NCBI RefSeq assembly: GCF_000429905.1
Contig: NZ_AUCT01000020.1
Span: 62,001 to 126,000 of the forward strand
Reading direction: 5' to 3'
Origin: Desulfatibacillum aliphaticivorans DSM 15576
Lineage (GTDB): Bacteria; Desulfobacterota; Desulfobacteria; Desulfobacterales; Desulfatibacillaceae
Length of the DNA stretch: 64,000 nt
Shown: positions 9,572 through 18,719 of the stretch, one piece after another
Layout: each line of letters opens with the position of its first letter
Numbering within the stretch: the first letter of the stretch is position 1
The notes under the pieces: model-generated
What the model saw: only the letters and a program-made list of their open reading frames with translations
Told to the model about the DNA's origin: nothing
Databases searched by the model: none
Program-made: the position numbers and the translations under genes

Positions 9572-10783
9572 CTAACTAGCCACGGCGCCGGCCATCTGGA
9601 ACACGGGGAGATACATGGAGATAACCAGGCCGCCGACGACCACGCCCAAAAAGGCCATCATAAAAGGTTCGATCATGGAGGTCAGGTTGTCCACCGCCTG
9701 ATCCACTTCGTTGTCGTAAAAGTCGGCGATTTTCTCCAACATGGTGTCCAGGGCGCCCGTTTGCTCGCCGACCGAAATCATCTGGACGACCATGGACGGA
9801 AAAACTCCCGTTTCCGCCAAGGGGTCCGCCATGGTGCGGCCTTCGGTGATTCCCGCCCGGACCGAAAAGATAGCTTTTTCAACGGTTTTGTTGCCCGAGG
9901 TCTTGGCCACAATATCCAGGGAGTCCAGAATGGAGACGCCCGAGGACATCATGGTGCCCATGGTGCGGGTGAACTTGGCCACCGCCACTTTTCTGAGCAA
10001 TGGTCCGAAAACCGGGGCTTTGAGGATGACGTCGTCAAACAGGGCCCGTCCCTTATCCGTGCCCAGAAAACGTTTGAAAGAAAAGATGCTTAGAACAAGG
10101 GTGACGATAATGTATACAATATTCGATGTTGTAAAGCGGCTCAAGTTAATGCACAACTGGGTTGGCGCCGGCAAGGCCTTGCCAAAGTCCGCGAACATTT
10201 TTTCAAATGTCGGGATGACGAAAACCAGGATGACGCCGACCACGATGGCGGCCACGATGATAACGATGATGGGATAGGTCAGGGCGCCCTTGACCCTGGC
10301 TTTTAGGGCGGCCGCCTTTTCCATGTAGGCTGCAAGGCGTTGCAAAATGGTGTCCAGAATACCGCCGATCTCGCCGGCCGCAACCATATTGACGAATAGA
10401 TCGTCGAACTGATTGGGATATTTACGCAAGGCGTCGGCCAGGGTGGACCCTCCCTCCACCGAGCTTTTGACGTCCCTCAGGGTTTTCTTGAAGGTCTTGT
10501 TTTCCTCCTGGCTGTGGAGGATGTCCAGGCACTGAATCAGCGGAAGGCCGGCGTCAATCATGGTGGAGAACTGCCGGGCGAAAATAATGACGTCGTCCTG
10601 CGACACCTTGGGCTGGAATATCTCCACCCCTTCAAACAGGTCCTTCGGTTTTTTCTTGATTTTTGAAGGCGTGATTTGAAGACGTCTAAGATGCAACCGT
10701 ACGGCATTTTCGTCCGGCGCCTCGATTTCGCCCTTTTGAGCGATGTTTTTCCTGTTTTTACCTTCCCAAAGAAAAATCGGCAT
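9572..10783 (-). CDS. pilC: Type IV pilus inner-membrane platform protein PilC
   Basis: PilC is the polytopic platform that couples the assembly and retraction ATPases to the pilus. The 403 residues contain two T2SF domains (about 70-195 and 270-395) with the family motifs FARQFSTMIDAGLPLIQCLDIL and FTRTMGTMMSSGVSILDSLDI, and TM helices near 170-195, 220-240 and 375-395. The N-terminus (FLWEGKNRKNIAQKGEIEAPDE) is also PilC-like. A PilS-type kinase follows immediately. GspF is the alternative, but the length and neighbours favour PilC. Confidence 0.9.
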   Translation of the reverse strand: MPIFLWEGKNRKNIAQKGEIEAPDENAVRLHLRRLQITPSKIKKKPKDLFEGVEIFQPKVSQDDVIIFARQFSTMIDAGLPLIQCLDILHSQEENKTFKKTLRDVKSSVEGGSTLADALRKYPNQFDDLFVNMVAAGEIGGILDTILQRLAAYMEKAAALKARVKGALTYPIIVIIVAAIVVGVILVFVIPTFEKMFADFGKALPAPTQLCINLSRFTTSNIVYIIVTLVLSIFSFKRFLGTDKGRALFDDVILKAPVFGPLLRKVAVAKFTRTMGTMMSSGVSILDSLDIVAKTSGNKTVEKAIFSVRAGITEGRTMADPLAETGVFPSMVVQMISVGEQTGALDTMLEKIADFYDNEVDQAVDNLTSMIEPFMMAFLGVVVGGLVISMYLPVFQMAGAVAS

Positions 10784-10840
10784 GGTTTTCCTCCCATCAT
10801 TGATGGAACACGAAGCAATCGGGGCGGCCCGTTACTGCTT

Positions 10841-12013
10841 CTATCCCTGGACAGCCCTGTAGAACATCCCGCGAGTCTGGGGTTGAAGGACGACCTTTCC
10901 CGCCTGTTCGAGGCCGGCCAGGTGTTTTCTCACCTGGGCCTCGTGCATGCCCAACGCCTGAGCCAGATCCTGGACTGTGCAAGGCCTGCGGCGGATGGTC
11001 GCCAAAATTTGCTCTTCCTTATTATATAATGCTTTGGTCTCTTTGGAGGCGGCCGCCGCTTTGGCTATGATTTCTCCGCCCAGTATTGCGCGGGCGCGCT
11101 CCAAGGTTTCGGGCGAGGACGGATGCACCCAATCCTCGGTTCCGGGGCGATCCAAGGTATTGATCTGCACCTTGTCGGGCTTTATCCTGTCAATGGCGCC
11201 CCGGATTAACTCCAGTTCCCTGTCGCCGTCATTAATGCCTTGGGCCAGAAAAACCTCCACCCATAGCTGGCCCGAGTACTCGTTGCGGAAGGCCGTCAAT
11301 CCATCCACCATGGCCGGAACGGTCAGGTTGGGATGGGGCCGGTTGACCTGTTGAAATTTTTCCTGGCTTCCTGCATCGATGGAGGCGATGACAAGGTCGG
11401 TCATGGCCGCGTCTTTCCGCACGTCCTCCAAATAAAACAGGGCGCCGTTGGTCAACAGCGCCAAATTATAATCCGGGTGGTTTTGCTTGATGTAAGCCGC
11501 TATCCGCCCCAGCCCGCTATGCAGCGTGGGCTCTCCGGAGCCGGAAAAGGTGACGTAGTCCAACGCGGGGGCTTGCTCCAGGCAATGGTGGATTTCATCA
11601 AGCACTTCCTGAGTTGGAACGTATTCTTTTCGCTTGACTGTCAAGTGGGTGGTGGAGCCGCATTCGCAATAGACGCAGTCGAGCGAACAAGTTTTTGGCG
11701 GTACCAGGTCCACCCCCAGGGAAATGCCCAGGCGCCTGGAAGGGACGGGACCGAAAATATGTTTGTATTGCAACAGCCTGATCTCCAGAAAACCGGCATG
11801 CTGAAATAAATCAGCAGAAAGAATGTTGTCCCGATCCGTTTCATGAACATAACATAAGGGATTCATAATGACAAGGAAATGACCCTGGGGGAGGATTAAA
11901 TCAGTTGTTTTTTTCTTTTCTTCCAACCCAAAAACCGGTATCCTCAGTCCCATACTTCGAGACAGTTTGAATAAAATCTGCGCTTCAAAGGCCTGCTTTC
12001 CCAGACGCGCCAT
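10841..12013 (-). CDS. Radical SAM protein with C-terminal winged-helix domain
   Basis: A radical SAM enzyme of unknown substrate. The family N-terminus (HIFGPVPSRRLGISLGVDLVPPKTCSLDCVYC) carries the CxxxCxxC cluster motif, followed by GSGEPTLH. The last 65 residues look like a winged helix (RRPCTVQDLAQALGMHEAQVRKHLAGLEQAGKV). The core family usually starts just before the FGPVPSRRLG motif. The roughly 80 residues before it look non-conserved, so the true start may be a TTG near 11773. It lies 58 bp upstream of pilC, but no functional link is evident. Confidence 0.8.
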   Translation of the reverse strand: MARLGKQAFEAQILFKLSRSMGLRIPVFGLEEKKKTTDLILPQGHFLVIMNPLCYVHETDRDNILSADLFQHAGFLEIRLLQYKHIFGPVPSRRLGISLGVDLVPPKTCSLDCVYCECGSTTHLTVKRKEYVPTQEVLDEIHHCLEQAPALDYVTFSGSGEPTLHSGLGRIAAYIKQNHPDYNLALLTNGALFYLEDVRKDAAMTDLVIASIDAGSQEKFQQVNRPHPNLTVPAMVDGLTAFRNEYSGQLWVEVFLAQGINDGDRELELIRGAIDRIKPDKVQINTLDRPGTEDWVHPSSPETLERARAILGGEIIAKAAAASKETKALYNKEEQILATIRRRPCTVQDLAQALGMHEAQVRKHLAGLEQAGKVVLQPQTRGMFYRAVQG

Positions 12014-12166
12014 AAAAAAAGGGTGGATTTCCCATGGCGTTTTGTACTAAGGACTGTAACAGAGTTTGACGGGAAAAATCAGGTATGCAGCTTGCGCTCT
12101 TCATCCTGCGGATAGAGGCTGCGGGAGAGTGCAACAATTTTCACATCAGGTAAAAGGAGGAACACT

Positions 12167-12826
12167 ATGAAAAAGATCTCTGTGGTAATGGTTGTTGGCA
12201 TGATCGGCCTGATGCTTATGGCTGGCTCTGCAATGGCCGCGGACACGGCAGGCAAAATCGGAATCGGCCTGGAACTGGGTTACAACCAGATTTCCGACAC
12301 CAGCATTCCGGATGCTCCCGGAATTGACGGGGAGTTTGACGGCGCTTTTATTTTTGGCGCCAATGCGGATTATTTTTTCACGGATTTTTTCAGCCTGGAA
12401 ATGTTCCTGGGCTACACCGCGACCGATATGGACGCCTCGGGTTTCGGAGTTTCCATTGACGTGGGTGAAGTGACCCAGGTGCCCTGGACCCTCACCGCTC
12501 GCCTGCATTACCCCAATGACTCCATTGTCAGCCCCTATATCGGCGCGGGCGTGGGCTACTACTTCAACGACTTTGACGTTTCCAGCACCATGGTAAACAA
12601 TGCTGCTCCCCAGACTTATGGAATTGACCTGGAAAATAGCTTCGGCTTCCACGTCAACGGCGGCGCTGAAGTTTTTGTGGATGAAAACGTGGCCTTTGAT
12701 CTGGATCTCAAATACACCTGGAACAATGCTGATTGGGATGAAAACGTGAACGGCGTCACCATTACCTCCGGCGACATTGACATGGACGCCTTCACCGCCA
12801 CCGTGGGCGTGAAGTACTACTTCTAA
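12167..12826 (+). CDS. ompW: OmpW-family outer membrane beta-barrel protein
   Basis: A 219-residue porin-like protein with a signal peptide (MKKISVVMVVGMIGLMLMAGSAMA, cleavage after AMA) and alternating strands of an eight-stranded barrel. It contains the OmpW-type segment SPYIGAGVGYYF and ends YYF, as BAM substrates do. OmpW proteins form small hydrophobic channels in the outer membrane. It is monocistronic, with a strong SD (AAAAGGAGG) and its own terminator. Confidence 0.85.
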   Translation: MKKISVVMVVGMIGLMLMAGSAMAADTAGKIGIGLELGYNQISDTSIPDAPGIDGEFDGAFIFGANADYFFTDFFSLEMFLGYTATDMDASGFGVSIDVGEVTQVPWTLTARLHYPNDSIVSPYIGAGVGYYFNDFDVSSTMVNNAAPQTYGIDLENSFGFHVNGGAEVFVDENVAFDLDLKYTWNNADWDENVNGVTITSGDIDMDAFTATVGVKYYF

Positions 12827-12881
12827 TTCCATGGTTGCAGGGACGGCCTGAAAAGGCGGTCCGCCGGCAGTCTAAAAAATC

Positions 12882-12923
12882 AAAAGCCCCCGGCGCCTGA
12901 TATGCGGCCGCCGGGGGCTTTTT
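12882..12923. terminator. Bidirectional intrinsic terminator between ompW and metF
   Basis: A GC-rich hairpin with arms AAAAGCCCCCGGCG and CGCCGGGGGCTTTT, flanked by A-rich and T-rich tracts. It ends 7 bp from the metF stop and serves both convergent genes. Confidence 0.9.
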
Positions 12924-12930
12924 TGGTTTG

Positions 12931-13806
12931 TTACAGAAGATTTTCTTCGCGCAGGGCGGTGATAATCCGGGTGGTGGACGGCGCCCGGTTCATGGTGTAA
13001 ATATGCAGGCCGGGAACGCCTTTTTTCAACAGGCCCCTGCATTGATCCAGGGCGAATTCCACGCCGTAGTCCAGCACGGCCTGGGCGTCGGCGCCTTCCA
13101 GTTTGTCCAGGTTGGCGGCCATGTCGTCCACAATGGTGGTCCCGCAGATTTTGGCGAGCATGCGGGTGAGCTTGACCGTGTACACCGGCATGATTCCCGG
13201 AATAATGGGAACCTGGATTCCGGCGGCCCGGCATTTGTCCACATAGGCGAAGAAGAAGTCTTCGTCATAGCAGTATTGGCAGACCACGTATTTGGCCCCG
13301 TTGTCCACCTTGCGCTTCAGGTGCTCGATGTCCTTGTCCAGGGATTCTGCGTCTATGTGGCCTTCGGGATAGCCCGCGCATCCCAGGTCGAAATCATACT
13401 TGGAGGCGATGAATTTGATGAGGTCGCAGGCGTAGGGGAAGCTGTCCGGGTGGGGCTGAAAGTCCTTTTCCCTGGGTTCGTCCCCCCGGATGGTGAAAAT
13501 GGTTTCCACGCCCAATTCCCTGTAGCGGTCCAGAACCTGAGTGATGTAGTCCGGGCTTAGGCCGAAGCCCGCCAGATAAGCCACCGTGGGGATTTTCCGG
13601 CCCATGAGGTTTTTCACCGCCTGATAGGAGCCGTCCTTGGTGGAGCCTCCGGCGCCGAAGGTCATGGTCATGAAATCCGGGCTCAGGGGCTTCAACGCGT
13701 CGATGGTCTTGTCAAAGGCCTGGCCCGCCTTTTCGTCCCGGGGCGGAAAAAATTCAAAGGATATGACTGGTTTTTGAGAATCTTGATACAACTTGGAAAC
13801 ACGCAC
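12931..13806 (-). CDS. metF: 5,10-methylenetetrahydrofolate reductase MetF
   Basis: MetF reduces methylene-THF to methyl-THF with FAD, for methionine synthesis or, in anaerobes, the Wood-Ljungdahl methyl branch. The 291 residues start with the TIM-barrel motif VISFEFFPPRDEKAGQAF and include FMTMTFGAGGSTKDG, IFTIRGDEPREK and GCAGYPEGH. The length is typical of the bacterial catalytic domain. No MetV-type zinc subunit adjoins it, which favours the stand-alone enzyme. Confidence 0.95.
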   Translation of the reverse strand: MRVSKLYQDSQKPVISFEFFPPRDEKAGQAFDKTIDALKPLSPDFMTMTFGAGGSTKDGSYQAVKNLMGRKIPTVAYLAGFGLSPDYITQVLDRYRELGVETIFTIRGDEPREKDFQPHPDSFPYACDLIKFIASKYDFDLGCAGYPEGHIDAESLDKDIEHLKRKVDNGAKYVVCQYCYDEDFFFAYVDKCRAAGIQVPIIPGIMPVYTVKLTRMLAKICGTTIVDDMAANLDKLEGADAQAVLDYGVEFALDQCRGLLKKGVPGLHIYTMNRAPSTTRIITALREENLL

Positions 13807-13904
13807 GGTTTTTATTCTCCTTCCTTAATATATATGGACTCCGTCTCCCGGCGGATGAAATAGCTGTATAATTAAGGAACAGGTCCTTGGTTATAAAAAA
13901 GGCA

Positions 13905-14777
13905 TTATTTTAAAACGGCCTTTAATTCATCGGCCCGTTTTTCGTCAATGGAGCCTTTGGCCAGGGCGATATCCACGGTCTGGGCGCCCAGGGTCTGGTA
14001 CAGGGCCAGCATTTGGGGCGTTTTCGCCCTGATTTCCTCCACGTGCTGGCGGACGATGCCCACGTCCCCCCGGGCGATGGGGCCGGTGAGGGCGTTGGGA
14101 ATGCCCTGGACCTCAATATTTTTCAAGGTTCCCTGGATGAGCGGCATAAGCCCGACCAAAGACTCCTTGGGCTCGATGCCCGCGCCCTGGTTCAGCTCAA
14201 AGGCCAGATGCAGCAGGGCCACCAGATAGTTGGAAGCCGCCACGGCAGCCGCGTGATACAGCATTTTCGAGTTGGTGTCCACCTGGGCGCACATGGCCCC
14301 CAGGTCCTCGGCCGCTTGTCTGGCCATATCCCGGGCCGGCTCGTCTCCTTCCACCGATACCAGGATTCCCTCAAAAAGATTCACCCCCGGTTTGGCGGCC
14401 GCAAAGCTCTGGAGGGGATGCATGGAGCCGGCGTAGGCGCCGCAATCCCGGGCGGAAGCAAGGAGGTCGGAGGACAAGGCGCCGCTGCAATGGAGGACTA
14501 CGGCGCCTTTTTTAAAGCCTTTTTTGGAGGAAATGTCCTGGCAAACAGGACCGATGGCGTCGTCCGTGGTGGTGATAAATACCATGTCTCCGGCAAGGGC
14601 GGCGTCCTCCACCTTGTCAAAGACCTGGCCTGCGCCCACAACGGCGGCGGTTTTCTCCGCCGAGGCCCTGGTTCTGCTGGCCAGTCCGGCCGCCGGGTAG
14701 CCCAGGCGATGCAGCAGGTCCGCCAGGCAGGTTCCCACGGTTCCGCAGCCGATGATGGAAAATGCGGGCTTTGTCAT
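13905..14777 (-). CDS. panG: Probable PanG-type ketopantoate reductase (Rossmann + DUF2520)
   Basis: The 290-residue protein has an N-terminal NAD(P) Rossmann fold (FSIIGCGTVGTCLADLLHRLG) and a helical DUF2520 domain from about residue 130 (SMHPLQSFA, YHAAAVAASNYLVALL). It lies 23 bp downstream of panB. From established knowledge, PanG, a ketopantoate reductase unrelated to PanE described in Francisella, belongs to this architecture as far as I recall. Position next to panB makes reduction of ketopantoate to pantoate the best inference. A generic oxidoreductase is the alternative. Confidence 0.7.
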   Translation of the reverse strand: MTKPAFSIIGCGTVGTCLADLLHRLGYPAAGLASRTRASAEKTAAVVGAGQVFDKVEDAALAGDMVFITTTDDAIGPVCQDISSKKGFKKGAVVLHCSGALSSDLLASARDCGAYAGSMHPLQSFAAAKPGVNLFEGILVSVEGDEPARDMARQAAEDLGAMCAQVDTNSKMLYHAAAVAASNYLVALLHLAFELNQGAGIEPKESLVGLMPLIQGTLKNIEVQGIPNALTGPIARGDVGIVRQHVEEIRAKTPQMLALYQTLGAQTVDIALAKGSIDEKRADELKAVLK

Positions 14778-14800
14778 GGTTTTGCTCCTCCCTGGATAGA

Positions 14801-15592
14801 TTATTTAAAACTGTGATCCTTGGTGGGAAAAGCCTGGCTTTTGACTTCGTCCACGTATTCGGTAATGCCTTCCCTGGCTATTTGCGCTATTTGCTTATAT
14901 TTTTTGACGAATTTGGGCACATGGCCTTCGTTGATGCCCAGGGCGTCGTGGATCACCAGAACCTGGCCGTCACAGTGGACGCCCGCGCCGATGCCGATGG
15001 TGGAGATGGACAGGGTTTTGGTTATTTTTTCTGCAATTTCAAAGGGAATGCCTTCCAGAACCACGGAAAAGGCGCCCGCCTCCTGCACAATGCGGGCGTC
15101 TTCCAACAGCCTGTCTTCCTGGCGTTGGACCTTGAAGCCGCCCATCTGGTGGACGGACTGGGGGGTAAGGCCGATGTGGGCCTGGACCGGAATGCCGGCC
15201 TGGGAGATGGCTTTGATGCGGTCGGCCACGGCGGCGCCGCCTTCCAGCTTAACGGCTGCGGCGCCCGCTTCCTTAAGAAAGCGGCCGGCGTTTTTCACCG
15301 CGTCCTTCACCGAGGTCTGGTAGCTCATGAAGGGCATGTCCCCCACCACCATGGCTCTTTTGGCGGCCCGGGCCACCAGGGTGGTGTGGTAGACCATCTG
15401 ATCCATGGTGACAGGCAGAGTGCTGGTCTCCCCTTGGACCACCATGCCCAGGGAGTCCCCCACAAGGATCATGTCCACGCCGCATTCGTCCACCATGCGT
15501 GCGAAAGGATAGTCGTACGCCGTCAGCATGGTGATTTTATTTCCTTCCGCTTTCATTTTCGCCAGAACGGTAACGGTGACTTTTTCGGCCAT
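14801..15592 (-). CDS. panB: 3-methyl-2-oxobutanoate hydroxymethyltransferase PanB
   Basis: PanB transfers a hydroxymethyl group from methylene-THF to 2-oxoisovalerate, giving ketopantoate for pantothenate and CoA. The family motifs KITMLTAYDYPFARMVDE, ILVGDSLGMVVQG and PVQAHIGLTPQSVHQMGG are present, with the Mg-binding Asp in VGDS. I chose the ATG at 15592 (MAEKVTVTV), which has GGGG at good spacing; a TTG seven codons upstream is also in frame. It is the first gene of a panB-panG pair; panC and panD are not in the window. Confidence 0.95.
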   Translation of the reverse strand: MAEKVTVTVLAKMKAEGNKITMLTAYDYPFARMVDECGVDMILVGDSLGMVVQGETSTLPVTMDQMVYHTTLVARAAKRAMVVGDMPFMSYQTSVKDAVKNAGRFLKEAGAAAVKLEGGAAVADRIKAISQAGIPVQAHIGLTPQSVHQMGGFKVQRQEDRLLEDARIVQEAGAFSVVLEGIPFEIAEKITKTLSISTIGIGAGVHCDGQVLVIHDALGINEGHVPKFVKKYKQIAQIAREGITEYVDEVKSQAFPTKDHSFK

Positions 15593-15658
15593 ATCTCGAA
15601 CCCCCTTGTTCAAGTGTGATTGCTATGTTTTTGTTGGCGTACAGGACAAATTCCTGTT

Positions 15659-16057
15659 TTACGGTACTTCCACTAACCGGAGTATTTTTTCTTCCTTAAT
15701 TGCATTCACAATATCAGAGCACCCTGAAAAGGCGATATCCCGTGTGACCGCCGACACAGCAACGAATAACACGTCATCCCTGGCATGGACCTCGCCTATG
15801 CGATGCACGATAAAAACCTGGTTGAGGTCATATTTTTTTAGGATATTTTGGCCTATTTGTTGCATGCCTTTCTCAGGGCTTGGGAGGACAGGCTCCAACA
15901 GCACCCGGGAAAAATCCCGCACCACCTTCCCAGGCCGCTTGACCTTGCCGTGATGCATTACAATGGTTCCCGTGGAATCGTCTTCGGCTTCCCGGAACCG
16001 GTCCATGAATCCTTGAAGGTCGAACGGCTCTTCGGTGGTGAATGCTGTAACGCCCAT
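15659..16057 (-). CDS. moaE: Molybdopterin synthase catalytic subunit MoaE
   Basis: The large subunit of molybdopterin synthase, which with thiocarboxylated MoaD converts precursor Z to molybdopterin. The 132 residues show the family pattern GTIVMHHGKVKRPGKVVRDF, FIVHRIGEVHARDDVLFVAVSA and a late Lys pair (AIKEEKIL). The usual MoaE active-site segment is somewhat diverged, and a MoaD gene is not adjacent. Confidence 0.88.
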   Translation of the reverse strand: MGVTAFTTEEPFDLQGFMDRFREAEDDSTGTIVMHHGKVKRPGKVVRDFSRVLLEPVLPSPEKGMQQIGQNILKKYDLNQVFIVHRIGEVHARDDVLFVAVSAVTRDIAFSGCSDIVNAIKEEKILRLVEVP

Positions 16058-16340
16058 TATTGGTAACCCCCTCCCGGGCTGCGGCCCTTGTGGTTGGTTT
16101 GGTGATTTGAGTCTATGGACATTTTACATCGGAATGGCTTTTTGTGCAATCCCGGCAAGCCCGAAACTTGCCCATTGATTTTTTTGATAAAATTTTGCTT
16201 TCCTAATGTTGACACCTATTATCACCAGATGATACCATGCTTGCAGAAAATGCCATCCGCCCGGACATTAAACCGACAATGGCGGGCACAACTTGAGTAC
16301 CTTTCAAATTTACTGCGTGGATTCATAAGGAGGTTCACAC

Positions 16341-17252
16341 ATGTCAGACAAACCTAAGTATGAGGAATTAGAACAAGAACTGAATGACCTAAAGGCGCGC
16401 GTCGCCGGCGATAAATTCACCATGGCTTTTAAGGTCGCGCCTTATTCCATGGCCATCGTCCGGCTCATCGACGGGCTTATCATCGAAGCGAACGCTCGAT
16501 TTTGCCAGATGACGGGATTGATGCGTGAGGAATTACTGGGACGCACAACCCTGGAATTGGGGATGTGGGACGACCCCAAGGAGCGGGAAGTTATCAGGAA
16601 GATTGTGGAGAGAGATGGCAGTATCCGCAACTTTGAGATAAAAGACCGCTTTGGCGGCAAGTTGAAACACGGCCTGTACTCTGCGGAAAAGATCATCGTC
16701 AACGGAGAATCCTGCATGGCCACCACGGTTGTGGACGTCAGCGAGTTGAGGGAAGCCCAGGAAGCCCTGGCCCAGTCCGCTCCGGCCGGCCCCGCTCCCA
16801 TGACCAACCCTGAGTTGGAAGTGAAAACCAGGGAACTGGAAGAAGTCAACAAAGCGCTCCGGACCCTTTTGGATCAAACCAAAAATGACGCCAGGAACTT
16901 CGAGCAACGCATTCTGGCCAATGTGGAAGACCTCATCCTGCCTTATGTATCCCGCCTCAAGAACACCCCCTTGGACATCAACCAAAGGGTTTATTTAAAT
17001 GTTGTGGAAACCAATTTGACGGACCTGATTTCGCCCTTCATGCGCATGATCGGCGAAAAGCATAACGAACTGACTCCCAGGGAAATTGAAGTGGCTAACC
17101 TGGTGCGCATGGGCACCACCAGCAAGGAAATCGCCAAGCTGCTCAACATTTCCAAACGGGCCGTGGAATTCCACCGCGACAGCCTGCGGACCAAACTGGG
17201 ACTGAAAAAGAGCAAGAAAAACCTCCGGGCTTACCTTGCCTCACTGAACTAA
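16341..17252 (+). CDS. PAS domain - LuxR-type HTH transcriptional regulator
   Basis: A 303-residue cytoplasmic regulator. An N-terminal PAS domain (about residues 25-135, with PYSMAIVRLIDGLIIEANARFCQMTG) is followed by a PAC-like segment, a helical linker (about 155-225) and a C-terminal LuxR/GerE HTH (ELTPREIEVANLVRMGTTSKEIAKLLNISKRAVEFHR). The SD is strong (AAGGAGG) and an intrinsic terminator follows. The linker plus HTH arrangement is common in Desulfobacterales PAS-LuxR proteins. The ligand is unknown. Confidence 0.88.
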   Translation: MSDKPKYEELEQELNDLKARVAGDKFTMAFKVAPYSMAIVRLIDGLIIEANARFCQMTGLMREELLGRTTLELGMWDDPKEREVIRKIVERDGSIRNFEIKDRFGGKLKHGLYSAEKIIVNGESCMATTVVDVSELREAQEALAQSAPAGPAPMTNPELEVKTRELEEVNKALRTLLDQTKNDARNFEQRILANVEDLILPYVSRLKNTPLDINQRVYLNVVETNLTDLISPFMRMIGEKHNELTPREIEVANLVRMGTTSKEIAKLLNISKRAVEFHRDSLRTKLGLKKSKKNLRAYLASLN

Positions 17253-17277
17253 CAAAAAACTGCACTCCAGAAACAAC

Positions 17278-17318
17278 GGCCGGCCGCCTCCACCAGAGGC
17301 GCCGGCCTTTTTTTTTTT
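17278..17318 (+). terminator. Intrinsic terminator of the PAS-LuxR gene
   Basis: GGCCGGC and GCCGGCC arms enclose an inner GCCTC/GAGGC stem, followed by a run of about ten T. Confidence 0.9.
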
Positions 17319-17710
17319 GCCTCGACAGGTCGCTGTCCGCCCGCCGGACATTCCAGAGCGCAATTATTTCTCCGGGCCGCTCCTTTTGCGCTGGCGAGCC
17401 CAGGAAAGCAAGTTTCCTGGGCCACCCTGGCAGGCCCAAGATGCAAGGCTGTGATGTAGGTTATATTGCCGCAGTATATTTGTTTAAACCTGGGATAAAT
17501 GCGCAAGTCAAAGGGGCGGTTGAGGCCCAAGGCCTATCGGGTGGCCCAGGCAGAGCAGTATCCTGCCTGGGTGCGAAGCACAATAGGCGCGGCCTAAAGT
17601 GATGCTCAAGACCTGTAACTCATAGCGTCCCGAAAACGTGTCTGAAACATGGTCTGTTATAGAACTGTCATTTGCAGGCTGAGAAAATGGCGAAAAAATG
17701 TAGGTTGAAG
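17319..17710. repeat. Gene-free stretch with palindromic repeats
   Basis: About 390 bp without a credible gene. It holds a perfect 10-bp inverted repeat, GCCCAGGAAA...TTTCCTGGGC, at 17398-17422. A copy of a dispersed repeat family (GCCCAGGC...GCCTGGGT then GCGAAGC) lies at 17539-17580; other copies are near 31533 (inverted) and 61793. Confidence 0.6.
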
Positions 17711-18073
17711 CTAATCCGTCACAGCAAGTCTCACCCCCAAAAAAACGAACACGGCTCCAGCCGCCCGTTCTATGCGAGCCCTGAATCGCTGGAAGGCTTT
17801 CCGAGCCCGGTCCAGGGAAAAGACCAGGGCGACCAAAGAATACCACAAGGCCGACACCGTGCAGATGGTCAGCGCGCAGAGTCCTCCCAATTCCAGGGAA
17901 GCCTGGGCCGGAACCGCCGCCGCATAGGAGCCGACAGAGGGAGTCCCCGTCAGTACCCCGTAGTGATCATTTTGCACAAAATACTCAATGCCTTCAGCCT
18001 CGAACAGGCTTTTAATCATGGCCAGTTCTAATTCGTTGGCCGGGCAGAATACTTTGATCATTTTCAAGGCCAT
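17711..18073 (-). pseudogene. Chimeric remnant: DUF2007 N-terminus joined to LysE-type C-terminus
   Basis: A frame of about 120 residues (start at 18073 or 18061) that looks like two unrelated halves. Residues 1-55 (MIKVFCPANELELAMIKSLFEAEGIEYFVQND) are a DUF2007 signal-transducing-type domain. The rest (ICTVSALWYSLVALVFSLDR through GAVFVFLGVRLAVTD) matches the last TM hairpin of LysE/RhtB exporters. The LysE portion lacks its first four or so helices and cannot be a functional exporter. A deletion joining two neighbouring genes in frame is the simplest reading. It lies 15 bp downstream of the transglutaminase gene. Confidence 0.6.
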
Positions 18074-18087
18074 TTTTCGTTTCTTCG

Positions 18088-18666
18088 TTATTCCACTATA
18101 AAGGCGATGTCCGGCAAATTGAGGGCCACGGCCTCCCATCCTTTATATGATTCCAGGCATTCCACCACCACGGGCGACGGGTCCGGCCAGATCTCCATAA
18201 AGTCCATTTCCCCCTCTTCCGCGATGGGAAAGGCCAGCTTTTCCCGTGGCGGGCAAAATTGGGCGTCGCATCCCGGCCTTTGCCCCCGGGAGTCGATTCT
18301 GTACCAGCCGATTTCCGGCAAAAACACCGCGTTCAGACCGTGCAGGGTGAATCCTTTGCCGTCGTCCCGGCGCAAACGTTGATAGCACAATCCGGCCGGA
18401 ATGTCGTTAGCCCTAAGCAGGGCGGCCAGCAAATGGCTTTTGGCGAAGCACCATCCTGTCCCGTGCTCCAAAACCTCCGAAGCCTTGACGGTGGTGACCT
18501 CAGCCTTGCAGTCCCCGCTGTGCTTGATATTGTCCCGCACCCATTCAAAGCAGGCCTTGGCGATTTCCACGGGATCGGCGAAATCGCCTTTAAGAACCCG
18601 CGCCTGTTCCAGCACGGCCGGGTGATCCCAGTCTATGATGTCTGTCGCTCTCAGGTATTTTCTCAT
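18088..18666 (-). CDS. Transglutaminase-like cysteine protease-fold protein
   Basis: A 192-residue protein with the transglutaminase-like catalytic triad in order: Cys in GTGWCFAKSHLLAALLR, His in FTLHGLNAVFL and Asp in WYRIDSRG. The preceding helix FEWVRDNIKHSGD is also typical. There is no signal peptide, so it is probably cytosolic. Bacterial members act as peptidases, amidases or amide-forming enzymes. The substrate is unknown and the neighbours give no clue. Confidence 0.85.
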   Translation of the reverse strand: MRKYLRATDIIDWDHPAVLEQARVLKGDFADPVEIAKACFEWVRDNIKHSGDCKAEVTTVKASEVLEHGTGWCFAKSHLLAALLRANDIPAGLCYQRLRRDDGKGFTLHGLNAVFLPEIGWYRIDSRGQRPGCDAQFCPPREKLAFPIAEEGEMDFMEIWPDPSPVVVECLESYKGWEAVALNLPDIAFIVE

Positions 18667-18719
18667 TTTGAGTGCGTTCCTGTTTTTATTATTAAATTCC
18701 GCCCAAATGGCATTTCAAA

